A program made the position numbers and the translations under genes. A DNA stretch of 64,000 bases, taken from positions 55,644-119,643 of the forward strand of contig CAZSLO010000027.1 of NCBI GenBank assembly GCA_964608025.1, given 5' to 3'. This DNA comes from CAZSLO01 sp964608025. Lineage in GTDB: Bacteria > Chloroflexota > Dehalococcoidia > Lucifugimonadales > CAJWER01. Under the pieces are notes generated by a model. The model searched no databases, was not told where the DNA came from, and saw only the letters and a list, made by a program, of their open reading frames with translations. Shown one piece after another: positions 28,070 to 37,541 of the stretch; within the stretch, counting starts at the first letter, position 1, and the number at the start of each line of letters is the position of its first letter.

Positions 28070-28296
28070 AAAATCAACCGCCAGCCTTATATTGATTTAT
28101 CCAGTTACTAGCTACCTATAGACGCTGTCTAAAATTCACACGACCCCCATCCACTCGAGCACACTTAAGGAGCAATAATTATAGATACTAGAACAGCGTC
28201 GTGAATCAATTTAAATGGGTGAGCCAACAACAATCTCAGACACTTATAGCCTATACTCCGGATTCTAACATTTCCGTAAACATCCTGTGCTTCGAG
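28070..28296. other. Non-coding spacer downstream of the stomatin gene
   Basis: Together with the adjacent promoter this makes about 300 bp without a gene between the stomatin stop and the MIP18 start. I see AT-rich unique sequence with no tRNA-like cloverleaf, no strong terminator hairpin and no repeat. Confidence 0.4.
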
Positions 28297-29160
28297 TTAG
28301 CTTCCGCCTGACCCGGAGTCATCCCCCCGATCCGTCATGTTCATAAAAGGTCTTAGCATGTTTGTTAATTCCATCGGTAATATAAACTTGGTAGATGCAC
28401 TTGATCCAATCTCTTTTAGGGTATCGAAATACTGGAGACTCAGTGTATTAACATCGACATTCTTTGCAACTCCATAGATCTTGTCTAGCGCCGTGCTAAA
28501 ACCTTCGGCACGCAATACTGCAGCCTGTTGATCACCCTCAGCCTGTAATATCTCCGACTGGCGTTCACCTTCTGCTTTCAAGATAGCAGCCTGTTTCTCT
28601 CCTTCTGCAACAGTAACTGCGGCTTCTTTCGTACCCTCTGCCTCTCTTACAACTGCACGCCTTACCCGCTCGGCAGACATTTGGCGATTCATTGCTTCTT
28701 GAATGTCAGGTGGCGGTTCGATCTCCCGAATCTCGACGTTGGTCACCTTAACTCCCCAACGCTCCGTTTCAGAATCTAGCTTTTCCCTCAAAACCGTGTT
28801 GATACGCTCGCGATTAGACAAGACCTCATCGAGATCAATATCACCTACTACAGCCCTCAGGGTCGTTGTAGCCAACCCGATAACCGCTGAACGATAGTTT
28901 TCAACCTCTAGAACTGCCCTATCGGCATATTCTTCCATGATTCGCATGTAAACGAGGAAGTCAATATCTATTGGTGCGTTGTCTTTCGTGATGTTGGTCT
29001 GACGTGCGATATCCAGCACTTCCGTACGAAGGTCGACCCTGGTACCGCTATGCATAATGGGTACTAACCAAACGGGACCAGGACCTCGCATTCCTTCAAA
29101 ATTTCCCCACCTGAAGCGTGCCATCCGCTGATAGTTCCTCAGGAAATTTATTACGGCCAT
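28297..29160 (-). CDS. SPFH/band 7 (stomatin-like) protein
   Basis: A 287-residue SPFH-domain protein. It has GPVWLVPIMHSGTRVDLR, IARQTNITKDNAPIDIDFLVYMRI and NRERINTVLREKLDSETERWGVKVTNVEI, the classic stomatin core. A long coiled coil rich in AEGE repeats follows (about residues 175-230). It lacks a strong N-terminal membrane helix, so attachment is probably through the preceding hydrophobic segment or its partner. Such proteins form oligomeric scaffolds in membrane microdomains. It starts 12 nt after the NfeD protease stop. The stomatin/NfeD pair is a conserved bacterial and archaeal operon in which the protease cleaves the stomatin tail. Confidence 0.93.
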   Translation of the reverse strand: MAVINFLRNYQRMARFRWGNFEGMRGPGPVWLVPIMHSGTRVDLRTEVLDIARQTNITKDNAPIDIDFLVYMRIMEEYADRAVLEVENYRSAVIGLATTTLRAVVGDIDLDEVLSNRERINTVLREKLDSETERWGVKVTNVEIREIEPPPDIQEAMNRQMSAERVRRAVVREAEGTKEAAVTVAEGEKQAAILKAEGERQSEILQAEGDQQAAVLRAEGFSTALDKIYGVAKNVDVNTLSLQYFDTLKEIGSSASTKFILPMELTNMLRPFMNMTDRGDDSGSGGS

Positions 29161-29172
29161 GTCGTACTCTCC

Positions 29173-30555
29173 TTATTTTTCAACCATACTATCTTGAATC
29201 CCACCGTCGACCTCTGAAGACTTAAAAACTTTCAGTGTCAATCCTTCTATTTCAGATACTATAACGCTTTCCCCTTCATCAATGGACTCTCCCGAATCGC
29301 TAACTGCGGTCCAATCTTCACCTCCAACGCGAATCGTACCACGCGGCACCAAGGCCGTTATTGTACTTGCTACCTGGCCTACCAAAGGGGCAGTAGAACC
29401 AAGATCCTTGGAGGCAAGTATACGCGCCTTCGCCAAATCCTTCACCAGGAATATGATTGCTGCTCCAATCCCACCTGTGATAGATACAAGAAGATAAGGA
29501 TTTACCCTAAAGCTAGGAGCATCATTAGGCTGGGGAATAGCAGGTGGAGTGATTCCTCCTACGAGAAGGAATCCTCCTACGAGAAATGCGATTACACCTG
29601 AAACTCCAAAAATCCCTATGCCAGCTGCTTGTATTTCTAGATAAAAGAGGAATACGGCAAATAGCATAAGTACTACGCCAATCCAATTGACAGGCAGCTC
29701 ACCAAGAGCTACTAGACCGAGAGATAGAGAAATAACTCCCAGTATACCGGGCCCCCAAAGTCCCGGTATAACCCACTCGATTAAGATAGCTATGAGTCCA
29801 AAAGATACTAGTACCAAAGCTAGGTTGGGATCCGCGAGGAACGAAAGAAATATCTCTAGTGCTGTACGTTCTATTTCCAGTACCTCAAGTCCTTCTAGGT
29901 CAAGTATCACGCTCCCAGACCTCAATTCCACCGTCATACCGTCAATCAAGTGGATAAGATTGGGCACATCATCGGCAACAAAATCAATAATATTTTCTTC
30001 TAAAGCTTCGCTTGACGTATACGATATCCCTTCGAAAACAGTGGCCTCTAAGGATTCAGCATTGCGACCGCGCTCCTTGGCGATTTCTCGTAGAAATGCT
30101 GCCGCATCCTGAGAAATCTTTCGTTCCAATTTATCGGGAATCTCTCCGCCAATACTCACGGGAGTTGCCGCTCCTATGCTGGTAACAGGAGCCATGGCGG
30201 CGATATGAGCCGCCGCGGTTATAAACGTACCTGCGGATGCGGCATGAGCACTTTCAGGGGCAACAAAAACTACGATCGGTATTGGAGAGTTGAGTGTAGC
30301 TTCAACGATCTCTCTAGTGGAATCAAGGAGACCACCTGGAGTATTCAATCTTATTATCAATACACTCGCTTCATCATCGATTGCCTGCAAGATAGCTCTT
30401 TTCACAAATCTGGCAGAACTCGGATGTATAGCATCATCCAAATCGATTAAAGCGATATGTGGTCCAAAAGCCATTGCAGCATTGAAACCGTAGGAGATCA
30501 ATCCCCCACCAAGACCAATTATTACTGCAATGACAACAAGAACTCGCCTGATCAT
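29173..30555 (-). CDS. NfeD family membrane serine protease (ClpP-like)
   Basis: A 460-residue NfeD1b-type protein. An N-terminal hydrophobic segment (residues 1-30) leads to a ClpP-class protease domain with catalytic Ser107 in ESAHAASAGTFI and a Lys near 146 in DKLERKISQD, matching the Ser/Lys dyad of archaeal 1510-type proteases. About 4-5 membrane helices follow (about 235-385), and a C-terminal OB-like NfeD domain (about 400-450) ends the chain. It is expected to cleave the C-terminus of its stomatin partner encoded next door. An 18-bp tandem duplication within the membrane part encodes GGFLLVGG. Confidence 0.92.
   Translation of the reverse strand: MIRRVLVVIAVIIGLGGGLISYGFNAAMAFGPHIALIDLDDAIHPSSARFVKRAILQAIDDEASVLIIRLNTPGGLLDSTREIVEATLNSPIPIVVFVAPESAHAASAGTFITAAAHIAAMAPVTSIGAATPVSIGGEIPDKLERKISQDAAAFLREIAKERGRNAESLEATVFEGISYTSSEALEENIIDFVADDVPNLIHLIDGMTVELRSGSVILDLEGLEVLEIERTALEIFLSFLADPNLALVLVSFGLIAILIEWVIPGLWGPGILGVISLSLGLVALGELPVNWIGVVLMLFAVFLFYLEIQAAGIGIFGVSGVIAFLVGGFLLVGGITPPAIPQPNDAPSFRVNPYLLVSITGGIGAAIIFLVKDLAKARILASKDLGSTAPLVGQVASTITALVPRGTIRVGGEDWTAVSDSGESIDEGESVIVSEIEGLTLKVFKSSEVDGGIQDSMVEK
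29554..29585. repeat. 18-bp-period tandem duplication inside the NfeD gene
   Basis: TCCTCCTACGAGAA occurs at 29554-29567 and again at 29572-29585, a period of 18 bp, so the reading frame is kept. It encodes a repeated LVGGF-type hexapeptide in a membrane helix. Confidence 0.8.
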
Positions 30556-30674
30556 CTTGTCCCCACCTTGTAACTACAAAGTATCCATATCAACACCTGA
30601 AATTAGGTAACCCAGTATGCAATCATTACACTTAATGAGAATTCAATCTTGGATTCTTGATTCCCAGTAGTAGA

Positions 30675-32327
30675 CTATTTTTCCAATCGGCTTACTGCAG
30701 GCGCGTGGGCTCTCTGGATTTCCACATTGACACAAGATGGCAAACCCGATGCAAGAGCCTTCTCTAAAGCCAACGGTAGTTGAGATATCGAAGTAACATG
30801 TACTCCAAATCCTCCAAGTGATTCAACCAAGAGATCGTACCTGGTAGGCAACAATTCACAACCTATAAGCCTATCTTCTCCATAATCCCTTAGTTGGATC
30901 TGGTACTCTGCATTCCAAGTAGCATCATTTCCTACGATTGCTACGAACGGAAAGTTGTATCTAACAGCGGTATCTACCTCCATAATATGATATCCGAAAC
31001 TACCATCTCCGCTAGTCAGGAATATAGGTGACCCTGGTCTCGCACAGCGTGCTCCCAAGGCAAAAGGTACCCCTCCACCTATGGCGCCAGATGGCCCGTT
31101 AATCACCCTGTCCGGTGCAGATATCATTGCTTGAGCCCACTGCCCAAACTCTCCACCATCTGATACAAATATTGCGTCTTGTTGCCGAATCATGAAGTCT
31201 CTTACCGACCGGCCTACAGCCATGGGATGTACACCCCCGTTGTCTTTCAATAGTTCGCCTTTATCCCACGATTTTGGTCTATACGCGATAGCTGACTTAA
31301 CTTCTTCTGTCCATCCCCGATCGACCACCGAATTTTCTGGCATTTCAGAAAAAATCTTCCGGGCAGCCTCTAATGGACTCCCAATTGCAGCAACTTCTAA
31401 ACACGCTGGTTCAGTAATAATACTCCTGGCCTCATCTATCACGTCCTGTTCATAATCAACAAGTAGAAATCTACAATCTTTTTTGAAGAGTGGTGCTTTA
31501 CCCATCTTTAACGAGAAATCTAACTTCTTGCCCAGTAACAAAACTGTGTCAGCTTCCGGTAACACATCGGAAAAAGCACCAAGACTAGGGTCAGCTGTTC
31601 CACGTGGACTTTCCATAAATACAATAGGTAGATCCGTACGTTCTGCAAGATCCGCAAGCAATATTCTTGTCCTTCCACGAGCCATATGTGGACCAGCCAA
31701 TACAAGTGGGCGATTCGCAAGACATAATGTATTGAATATTTGTTGCAACTTAGTTCCACTTACATTCGAATTCAAAAAATTCCCAGGGTTCAACTGCATA
31801 TCAATTTGTTCGGTTGGCACAGTGGCTTCAAGCAAATCTACAGGGAGACCCAGATGCACAGGCCCTGGCCTCCCAGACGCTGCAATCTTGAATGCCTCGG
31901 CAACATCGGTACCAAACATGGAAGCTTCATTAACTTTCCATGAAGCTTTAGTTACTGGACGAGCCATGTCCACCTGGGCCATTTTTTGAAATGATCCGAC
32001 CCCGTCTTTATGTGGAGAATGGCCGCTTAAGAGGACTATCGGGGACTCAGACATCTTTGCGACATAGAGCGCAGACAGTGTGTTTGCAAACCCAGGACCG
32101 GCAGTTACTAGTGCAACGCCAGGCTGTCCGGTTAGCCTACCCCACGAGTCAGCCATATGGACGGCAGCCGCTTCCTGGCGAACATGTATCAAATCTATAT
32201 CAGAATCTATAGATGCATCAAACACTGACATGATCTGGTTTCCAGAGAGGGTAAAGACTTTCCTCGTACCAGCAGCACTAAGTGCTTGAACAACTTTGTC
32301 AGATCCCCGATTGGTAAATGTAATGAT
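30675..32327 (-). CDS. Thiamine diphosphate-dependent enzyme (acetolactate synthase/oxalyl-CoA decarboxylase-like)
   Basis: A ThDP enzyme of about 550 residues. The N-domain reads GSDKVVQALSAAGTRKVFTL, then HVRQEAAAVHMADSWGRLTG with the catalytic Glu. The central domain binds nucleotide or FAD, and the C-domain has the ThDP/Mg motif SGDGSFGYHIMEVDTAV...GNDATWN. Acetolactate synthase-like, 2-hydroxyacyl-CoA lyase and oxalyl-CoA decarboxylase activities all fit. The only ATG at the expected end (32231) would remove 32 conserved residues. Upstream is an open frame to a TAG at 32345-32343, with GGAGGGG followed by ATC (32327) or ATT (32324), so a rare start codon is likely. It appears to be a single-gene unit. 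Confidence 0.85.
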   Translation of the reverse strand: MITFTNRGSDKVVQALSAAGTRKVFTLSGNQIMSVFDASIDSDIDLIHVRQEAAAVHMADSWGRLTGQPGVALVTAGPGFANTLSALYVAKMSESPIVLLSGHSPHKDGVGSFQKMAQVDMARPVTKASWKVNEASMFGTDVAEAFKIAASGRPGPVHLGLPVDLLEATVPTEQIDMQLNPGNFLNSNVSGTKLQQIFNTLCLANRPLVLAGPHMARGRTRILLADLAERTDLPIVFMESPRGTADPSLGAFSDVLPEADTVLLLGKKLDFSLKMGKAPLFKKDCRFLLVDYEQDVIDEARSIITEPACLEVAAIGSPLEAARKIFSEMPENSVVDRGWTEEVKSAIAYRPKSWDKGELLKDNGGVHPMAVGRSVRDFMIRQQDAIFVSDGGEFGQWAQAMISAPDRVINGPSGAIGGGVPFALGARCARPGSPIFLTSGDGSFGYHIMEVDTAVRYNFPFVAIVGNDATWNAEYQIQLRDYGEDRLIGCELLPTRYDLLVESLGGFGVHVTSISQLPLALEKALASGLPSCVNVEIQRAHAPAVSRLEK

Positions 32328-32497
32328 ACCTTCCCCTCCGTACTACATCCCTATTTCCTAAAAATATAATCTTGAATCTACCCATTTTGCCGACATCTAC
32401 CAAATGACACCACCTCTTTAATATTTACGTCGAAAACCGCATCAGGTCCATGATGACTATTTGTCTCTCAATTCAACAGGATCAAATAGCCATTCGT

Positions 32498-32887
32498 TCA
32501 ATTTATATCGAGAAGATGTGGATTGGAAATATCTATACGAATCTCCTTGAACTCAACTTTATCCAGTTCTACCAGTTCCCGAATAAGGCGTTGTTTGTTA
32601 GACATTCTACTTTCGCCAGATTTGAACTCGACAAAAACGATCTTGTCTTCTTCAAATTGTATACCGTCAATGGGCGCTCCAAGAAACCTGAATCTTGTAG
32701 GATCCCAGGGATATTGTTCCAAAAATGGTAACCACTGCTCTGTAGTTAATCCCCTTCTGACCTCATCTCCACGTTTCTTTTTCAACAACCTCCTGTACCG
32801 ACCAGTGATTCTGAAAGCGTAAGTAACAGCAATGGCCAAGGCCAGGATCAACGAAATATAAATCCAAAAGGAGACTGGGATTTCCAA
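32498..32887 (-). CDS. Membrane-anchored Holliday-junction-resolvase-like nuclease
   Basis: A 129-residue protein of the family named after archaeal Holliday junction resolvase (Endonuc_Holl). A hydrophobic helix (residues 8-26) and a basic linker (30-45) precede a PD-(D/E)xK core with Asp74 in APIDGIQF and Glu87/Lys89 in IVFVEFKSG. The catalytic pattern is intact. A membrane anchor on a DNA-cutting fold is unexpected and suggests action on DNA at the inner membrane, or a non-nuclease role. It is transcribed in the same direction as the ThDP gene and the hem operon but is separated from both by about 145-170 nt. Confidence 0.82.
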   Translation of the reverse strand: MEIPVSFWIYISLILALAIAVTYAFRITGRYRRLLKKKRGDEVRRGLTTEQWLPFLEQYPWDPTRFRFLGAPIDGIQFEEDKIVFVEFKSGESRMSNKQRLIRELVELDKVEFKEIRIDISNPHLLDIN

Positions 32888-33030
32888 GGCGATACCTCCT
32901 CTTTTTTATGTGGAAGATGGGTAAAAACGTTCCGCCATATATCCTAGATTTTCTACAAGTGGCGGGAAACAGTGAGCGTGCGTTTCAAATACTACCGATA
33001 TCGATCTACTCCTAGGCCTAATCCATCAGT

Positions 33031-34017
33031 TCACTCAAACGAGTTGTTAAGCCATTCGGCCAACTCTTTTGCATGATAGCTAATAATCATGTCAGCCCCA
33101 GCACGTTTAATTGCTGTAAGAATTTCTAAAGTGACTCTTTTACCATCTAGCCACTCATTCTGTGAAGCTGCCTTGATCATCGAATATTCGCCACTAACGT
33201 TATATGCCGCAATCGGAGTTGAGAATCTCCGCTTTACCTTTGCTATAACGTCCAAGTAGGCCAGGGCAGGTTTTACCATCACTATGTCAGCACCTTCAGC
33301 CACATCTTGCGCAATCTCCCGGATAGCCTCACGTGCATTGGGGGGATCCATCTGGTATGACGCCCGATCACCGAACATTGGTGACGATTCAGCTGCTACC
33401 CGGAATGGACCATAGAAGCCCGAGGAGTATTTGGCTGAATAAGACATTATCGGTACTTGCTCAAACCCATCATTATCGAGTGCAGAACGTATCGCCATTA
33501 CTTGACCATCCATCATCGCCGAAGGAGCCACTATATCTGCCCCTGATTCAGCCTGACACAGTGCAGCTTTTGCAAGCAATTCCAAGGTAGAATCGTTGTC
33601 TATTTTTTCATCGGTGACTACGCCACAGTGTCCATGATCGGTATATTCGCACAAACACACGTCCGTTATAACAAGTATCTCGGGCGCAGCCTGTTTTATA
33701 ACACGTATAGCTTCCTGTACGATTCCATTAATCTCATAAGCCTCGCTACCTAAGTGGTCTTTCCTCGACGGAATACCGAATAGGAGTACACTCGGGATAC
33801 CTAGTTCCACAATACTCTCTATCTCCGGGAGTAGGCGATCAAGTGATAGCTGGTAAATACCAGGCATCGGCCCAATTTCAGCCTGGACATTTCTTCCATG
33901 TGTAACGAATAGTGGGTATACGAAGTCGTCTATAGATAGTCGGGTCTCTTTGATCATCCGTCGAAGAGTTGGGGACCCTCGTAAACGTCTAAGTCTGCTA
34001 GTTGGGAAGCTGTTCAT
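33031..34017 (-). CDS. hemB: Delta-aminolevulinate dehydratase (porphobilinogen synthase)
   Basis: A 328-residue HemB, joining two 5-aminolevulinates to porphobilinogen. The zinc site Cys121, Cys123 and Cys131 is present in DVCLCEYTDHGHCG, marking the zinc-dependent type. The Schiff-base lysines are Lys196 (YSAKYSSGFYGPFR) and Lys249 (MVKPALAYLD). It is the last gene of the tetrapyrrole operon and its start lies 20 bp inside the end of cobA-hemD, so translation is coupled. No hemA or hemL is nearby. Confidence 0.97.
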   Translation of the reverse strand: MNSFPTSRLRRLRGSPTLRRMIKETRLSIDDFVYPLFVTHGRNVQAEIGPMPGIYQLSLDRLLPEIESIVELGIPSVLLFGIPSRKDHLGSEAYEINGIVQEAIRVIKQAAPEILVITDVCLCEYTDHGHCGVVTDEKIDNDSTLELLAKAALCQAESGADIVAPSAMMDGQVMAIRSALDNDGFEQVPIMSYSAKYSSGFYGPFRVAAESSPMFGDRASYQMDPPNAREAIREIAQDVAEGADIVMVKPALAYLDVIAKVKRRFSTPIAAYNVSGEYSMIKAASQNEWLDGKRVTLEILTAIKRAGADMIISYHAKELAEWLNNSFE

Positions 34018-35548
34018 CCGATCTTACCTTGGTACTATAATGTTCCTTGATTACTTCCACTAGTCCATCAACAGTACTCTGATGAGCTAGTATATCAACG
34101 CTAAGACCGAAATTTCTTGCTTCATTAGCCGTTACTGGCCCTATACAAGCTACATCTATCCCTGAAAGTACCGATCCGTCACCGTCTATCAGGTCCATTA
34201 GACCCTTGACCGTTGAGGAACTAGTAAATGTAGCGATATCTATACCATCTTCAAGTACCTGTCTTAACCGAGAGATTGAACCCTCGACATTCACTGTCCG
34301 GTATGCAATAACCGTTTCTACATCCGCACCAAGTTCTTTCAATCCATCTACTAGAACATCGCGACGCGCCTCAGCCCCTGGCATTAGTACTTTAGAATCC
34401 ACTAATCCAACCTGTTTCATTTCTTTCAAAAGGCCCTCGGAAACTGCCTGGGCCGGGACAAGATCTGCTTCTATAAACCGCGAACGTAAGGAGTCAGCTG
34501 TGATCTGTCCAATCGCCGCGACTTTAGTCCCATAGAAAACTCGGGAATCCAAGGCCATGGACGCAATCCTGTCAAACATAACATCTACTGTATTAGCGCT
34601 TGTGAAAACAATCCAGTCGAAATCCGATATTCGCGCTATGGCAGAGTCTAACTCGGTGTAGTTGTCCAGATATTCGATACGGATAGTTGGTATTTCTATG
34701 ACTTGAGCCCCTTCCCTCTCTAGCAATGTGCTTAACGCGCCTTTCTGGGTCCGCGATCGTGTCACCAGAATTTTCTTACCAAAAAGTGGCCGGTTGTCAA
34801 ACCAACGGATATGTTCTCGTAAGCCAACTACGTCCCCAAAAATTGCTACCACGGGAGCATTTAATCCCTGATTTTTTGCCCGATCTATAACGTTTTCCAT
34901 TGTCCCAGCCACAGTACGCTGATATGGCATAGTCCCCCACTCCACCAGCGCGGCGGGAGTCCCAGGTGATAACCCAGCCAATATGAGATTATCCACCACG
35001 GATTGAATCTTCCTCCAACCCATCATGACTACTATCGTACCGCCGACCTGAGCAAGATAAGACCAATCAACCATTGATTCAGGCTTATCGGGTGATTCTG
35101 AGCCTGTTACAAAAGTGACAGATGAAGCAAGTCCTCTATGTGTGACTGGTATACCTGCATAAGCAGGAGCCGCAATAGCGGAAGTAATTCCGGGTACAAT
35201 CTCAAATGGAATGCCCTCCCTGGATAAGACCTCGGCCTCCTCGCTTCCTCGACCAAAAACTAATGGATCTCCCCCCTTGAGCCTAACAACACTTTGACCA
35301 ATCTTGGCCCTGTTCAAAAGGATCCCATTTATATCCTGTTGTCGATTCAGATCCTCTCCCGGAATTTTTCCAACATCTATTAAATCAGCGTCATTTTTCG
35401 CCATTTCGATAAGACGATTGCCAACCAGTCGGTCATATATCACCACATCCGCCGATCCAAGGAGTTGCATACCTCTAACCGTTATTAAGCCTGGATCTCC
35501 TGGTCCAGCACCCACTATATATACGGTTCCTCGTAGTGCCTTTGCCAA
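33998..35548 (-). CDS. cobA-hemD: Fused uroporphyrinogen-III methyltransferase / uroporphyrinogen-III synthase
   Basis: A 516-residue bifunctional protein. Residues about 1-245 are SUMT (CobA): GAGPGDPGLITVRGMQLLG, VRLKGGDPLVFGRGSEEA and ALVEWGTMPYQRTVAGT. Residues about 255-505 are HemD: ILVTRSRTQKGALSTLL and DWIVFTSANTVDVMF. HemD closes hydroxymethylbilane to uroporphyrinogen III and CobA methylates it to precorrin-2, feeding siroheme or cobalamin. The fusion is common in Gram-positives and Chloroflexota. The start is TTG, immediately abutting the hemC stop codon. Confidence 0.96.
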   Translation of the reverse strand: MAKALRGTVYIVGAGPGDPGLITVRGMQLLGSADVVIYDRLVGNRLIEMAKNDADLIDVGKIPGEDLNRQQDINGILLNRAKIGQSVVRLKGGDPLVFGRGSEEAEVLSREGIPFEIVPGITSAIAAPAYAGIPVTHRGLASSVTFVTGSESPDKPESMVDWSYLAQVGGTIVVMMGWRKIQSVVDNLILAGLSPGTPAALVEWGTMPYQRTVAGTMENVIDRAKNQGLNAPVVAIFGDVVGLREHIRWFDNRPLFGKKILVTRSRTQKGALSTLLEREGAQVIEIPTIRIEYLDNYTELDSAIARISDFDWIVFTSANTVDVMFDRIASMALDSRVFYGTKVAAIGQITADSLRSRFIEADLVPAQAVSEGLLKEMKQVGLVDSKVLMPGAEARRDVLVDGLKELGADVETVIAYRTVNVEGSISRLRQVLEDGIDIATFTSSSTVKGLMDLIDGDGSVLSGIDVACIGPVTANEARNFGLSVDILAHQSTVDGLVEVIKEHYSTKVRSDEQLPN

Positions 35549-36460
35549 CTAGAATATCTCCCTAGCTCCAGATTCCCGCAAACGAACAGCTAACTCCTTA
35601 CCCGCATTAACCGGATCATCCATTGAACAAGACATATCTACACGAAATATACGTGACCCATCAGGTACAGCTGCCATTGATCGAAGAATTAATTCATCCT
35701 TATCGACTATTACATAAGCGGCCACGGGAACGGTACATCCACCACCAAGTTCTTCAAGAAACGAACGTTCGGCCTTCAATGCAAGGCTGGTAGGACAGTG
35801 ATCTATCCCCTGAAGTTTCAACGAAATATCACGGTCTGAAATGCGTGATTCAATAGCTAAGATACCCTGTCCCACATCTGGAATGAATGTCTCATAGGGG
35901 AAAAAATCGTGTATTGCGTCGGTCTTACCAAGTCTTGCCAATCCAGCCGCAGCTAGTACAACCCCATCGTATTCTGATCCATTAATCTTACTTAGCCGTG
36001 TTCCAACATTACCTCGAATAGGCACGACCTCAATATCCGCACGGAGAGATTTGATCAATGCCATTCGACGGGGACTTCCAGTCCCAATACGCGCTCCTGT
36101 AGGCATTTCAGAAAATTTCAGACCCCAGCGGTTAATCAATACGTCACGGGGGTCTTCCCGAGGGACCGTGGCGGCAATAAATAGGCCACTAGGCAACCGA
36201 TTTGCTAAATCCTTGGCACTATGTACGGCTATATCTATTTTCCCGTCAAGCAAGGCGGATTCTATATCCTTGGAAAATGCTCCACGTCCAATACGATCAA
36301 TTGGAGTGTTTTTGTTACGATCTCCGCCAGTGGAAATGGGAACAACTACAAATTCTATACCATTAAATCCAAGTCTCAAATACGAAAGAACCTCTTCAGT
36401 TTGGGCAAGGGCAAGGGGGCTCATGCGGCTACCAATCCGAAGCTTTTGAGAATCCATCAT
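35549..36460 (-). CDS. hemC: Hydroxymethylbilane synthase (porphobilinogen deaminase)
   Basis: A 303-residue HemC that polymerises four porphobilinogens. It begins LRIGSRMSPLALAQ. The catalytic Asp lies in AVHSAKDLANRLPSG, the substrate arginines in GTGSPRRMALI and IRGNVGTRL, and the dipyrromethane-cofactor cysteine is Cys242 in LGGGCTVPVAAYV. It is the second gene of the operon: 9 nt follow the precorrin-2 dehydrogenase stop, and cobA-hemD begins at its own stop codon. Confidence 0.97.
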   Translation of the reverse strand: MMDSQKLRIGSRMSPLALAQTEEVLSYLRLGFNGIEFVVVPISTGGDRNKNTPIDRIGRGAFSKDIESALLDGKIDIAVHSAKDLANRLPSGLFIAATVPREDPRDVLINRWGLKFSEMPTGARIGTGSPRRMALIKSLRADIEVVPIRGNVGTRLSKINGSEYDGVVLAAAGLARLGKTDAIHDFFPYETFIPDVGQGILAIESRISDRDISLKLQGIDHCPTSLALKAERSFLEELGGGCTVPVAAYVIVDKDELILRSMAAVPDGSRIFRVDMSCSMDDPVNAGKELAVRLRESGAREIF

Positions 36461-36469
36461 GTAACGCTC

Positions 36470-37216
36470 CTATCCTGAGGGAGGATGGGATGTCGGCAAG
36501 TCGTTTGATGGCAAGGTTAGATCTTCCCACATCTTGCATGAATTAATAGGGCAGTCGCATTGGGTCCCAGCCATAAGATTTTCTGTAAGAACCTGCTTGG
36601 CACCTTCACTATTTCCCGAACGTACCATCTCTACAAGATTTTCAGTGATGCTCGCCTGCCAATGATCACCCTTGATCCTGATACCTTGTCCGAGAAGCTC
36701 ACCGCGGACTTCAGACAGCAAGGGTGCTAGATCCCCGTATTCGATCGGCCGGTAAACAGATCCAGTTCGACTGGTACCAGCCAATTCTTCACGCAGCTTA
36801 CGTGCCAATGCTGGGCTAGTTCCACCTGTAGATGCAGCTATTATAACGTCCCCATTCCTAACTATCGCCGGGGCTATCCAGGTACAAAGATCGGTCACAT
36901 CATTGACATTCAAAGGAATATTTCGTTCTTTGGCCTCTTGAGCCACTTTTTCATTCAAATTGGTATCACTCGTATCCGCAACAATAGCAATGAAGGCACC
37001 ATCCAAATCTCCTCTCTTATACTGCCTTGGGAACCAAGAAAGAAGTCCTTTACTCGACCAAGCCTTCACTGCAAATGTGACCTCTAGACTATACACAGCC
37101 ACATCGGCACCGAAATCGACCAATCTCTCGACTTTCTCTTCGCCAATAGCGCCACCACCGATCACAACACAGCGGCGGCCCCTTATATCAAGAAAAACCG
37201 GATAGTATACGGGCAC
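36470..37216 (-). CDS. Precorrin-2 dehydrogenase / sirohydrochlorin ferrochelatase-like, with Cys tail
   Basis: A 248-residue protein of the Met8/SirC/CysG-N family, which oxidises precorrin-2 to sirohydrochlorin and may insert iron. The NAD-binding motif is VVIGGGAIGEEKVERLVDFGA. The catalytic Asp is about Asp106 in PLNVNDVTDLCTWIAPAI, and ASTGGTSPALARKLREEL is the usual dimer region. An extra C-terminal tail of about 50 residues has Cys220, Cys222 and Cys227 (QCDCPINSCKMW), not normally part of this family. The GTG start at 37216 is preceded by AGGAGG. It is the first gene of the operon with hemC, cobA-hemD and hemB. Confidence 0.92.
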   Translation of the reverse strand: MPVYYPVFLDIRGRRCVVIGGGAIGEEKVERLVDFGADVAVYSLEVTFAVKAWSSKGLLSWFPRQYKRGDLDGAFIAIVADTSDTNLNEKVAQEAKERNIPLNVNDVTDLCTWIAPAIVRNGDVIIAASTGGTSPALARKLREELAGTSRTGSVYRPIEYGDLAPLLSEVRGELLGQGIRIKGDHWQASITENLVEMVRSGNSEGAKQVLTENLMAGTQCDCPINSCKMWEDLTLPSNDLPTSHPPSG

Positions 37217-37541
37217 TAGGTCCTCCTATATCGAGTACCGCATCCCCATTTTTACAGCATAATCAATGGCTTACAAAGAATCGACTGCATTTCAATAGCC
37301 GAGAGTCGTCTAACTCGAGCCTAGCAAAATCACAAATCATGCTCTAGGACGCTGGCCAAAATCGTGCTGAGAGTAGCACGGAGATCACCAGTGGTCAACG
37401 AAACAACTGCTGGATAATATCTAGCTACCAATTCTTCCAGGGCGCGTTTCACTATCTATAAGTCGGACATTGCTTGACTTTAAAGAACTTTGAAATAACC
37501 ATATCGCCTAATACACCAAGAACAGTACCATCAAATTTCGT
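37217..37541. other. Divergent intergenic region between the hem operon and pcm
   Basis: 325 bp. It contains the AGGAGG for the hem operon (about 37222-37227) and a TATAAA at the pcm end (37548-37553), but I could not pair convincing -35/-10 elements or find a riboswitch-like structure. No RNA gene was seen. Confidence 0.4.
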
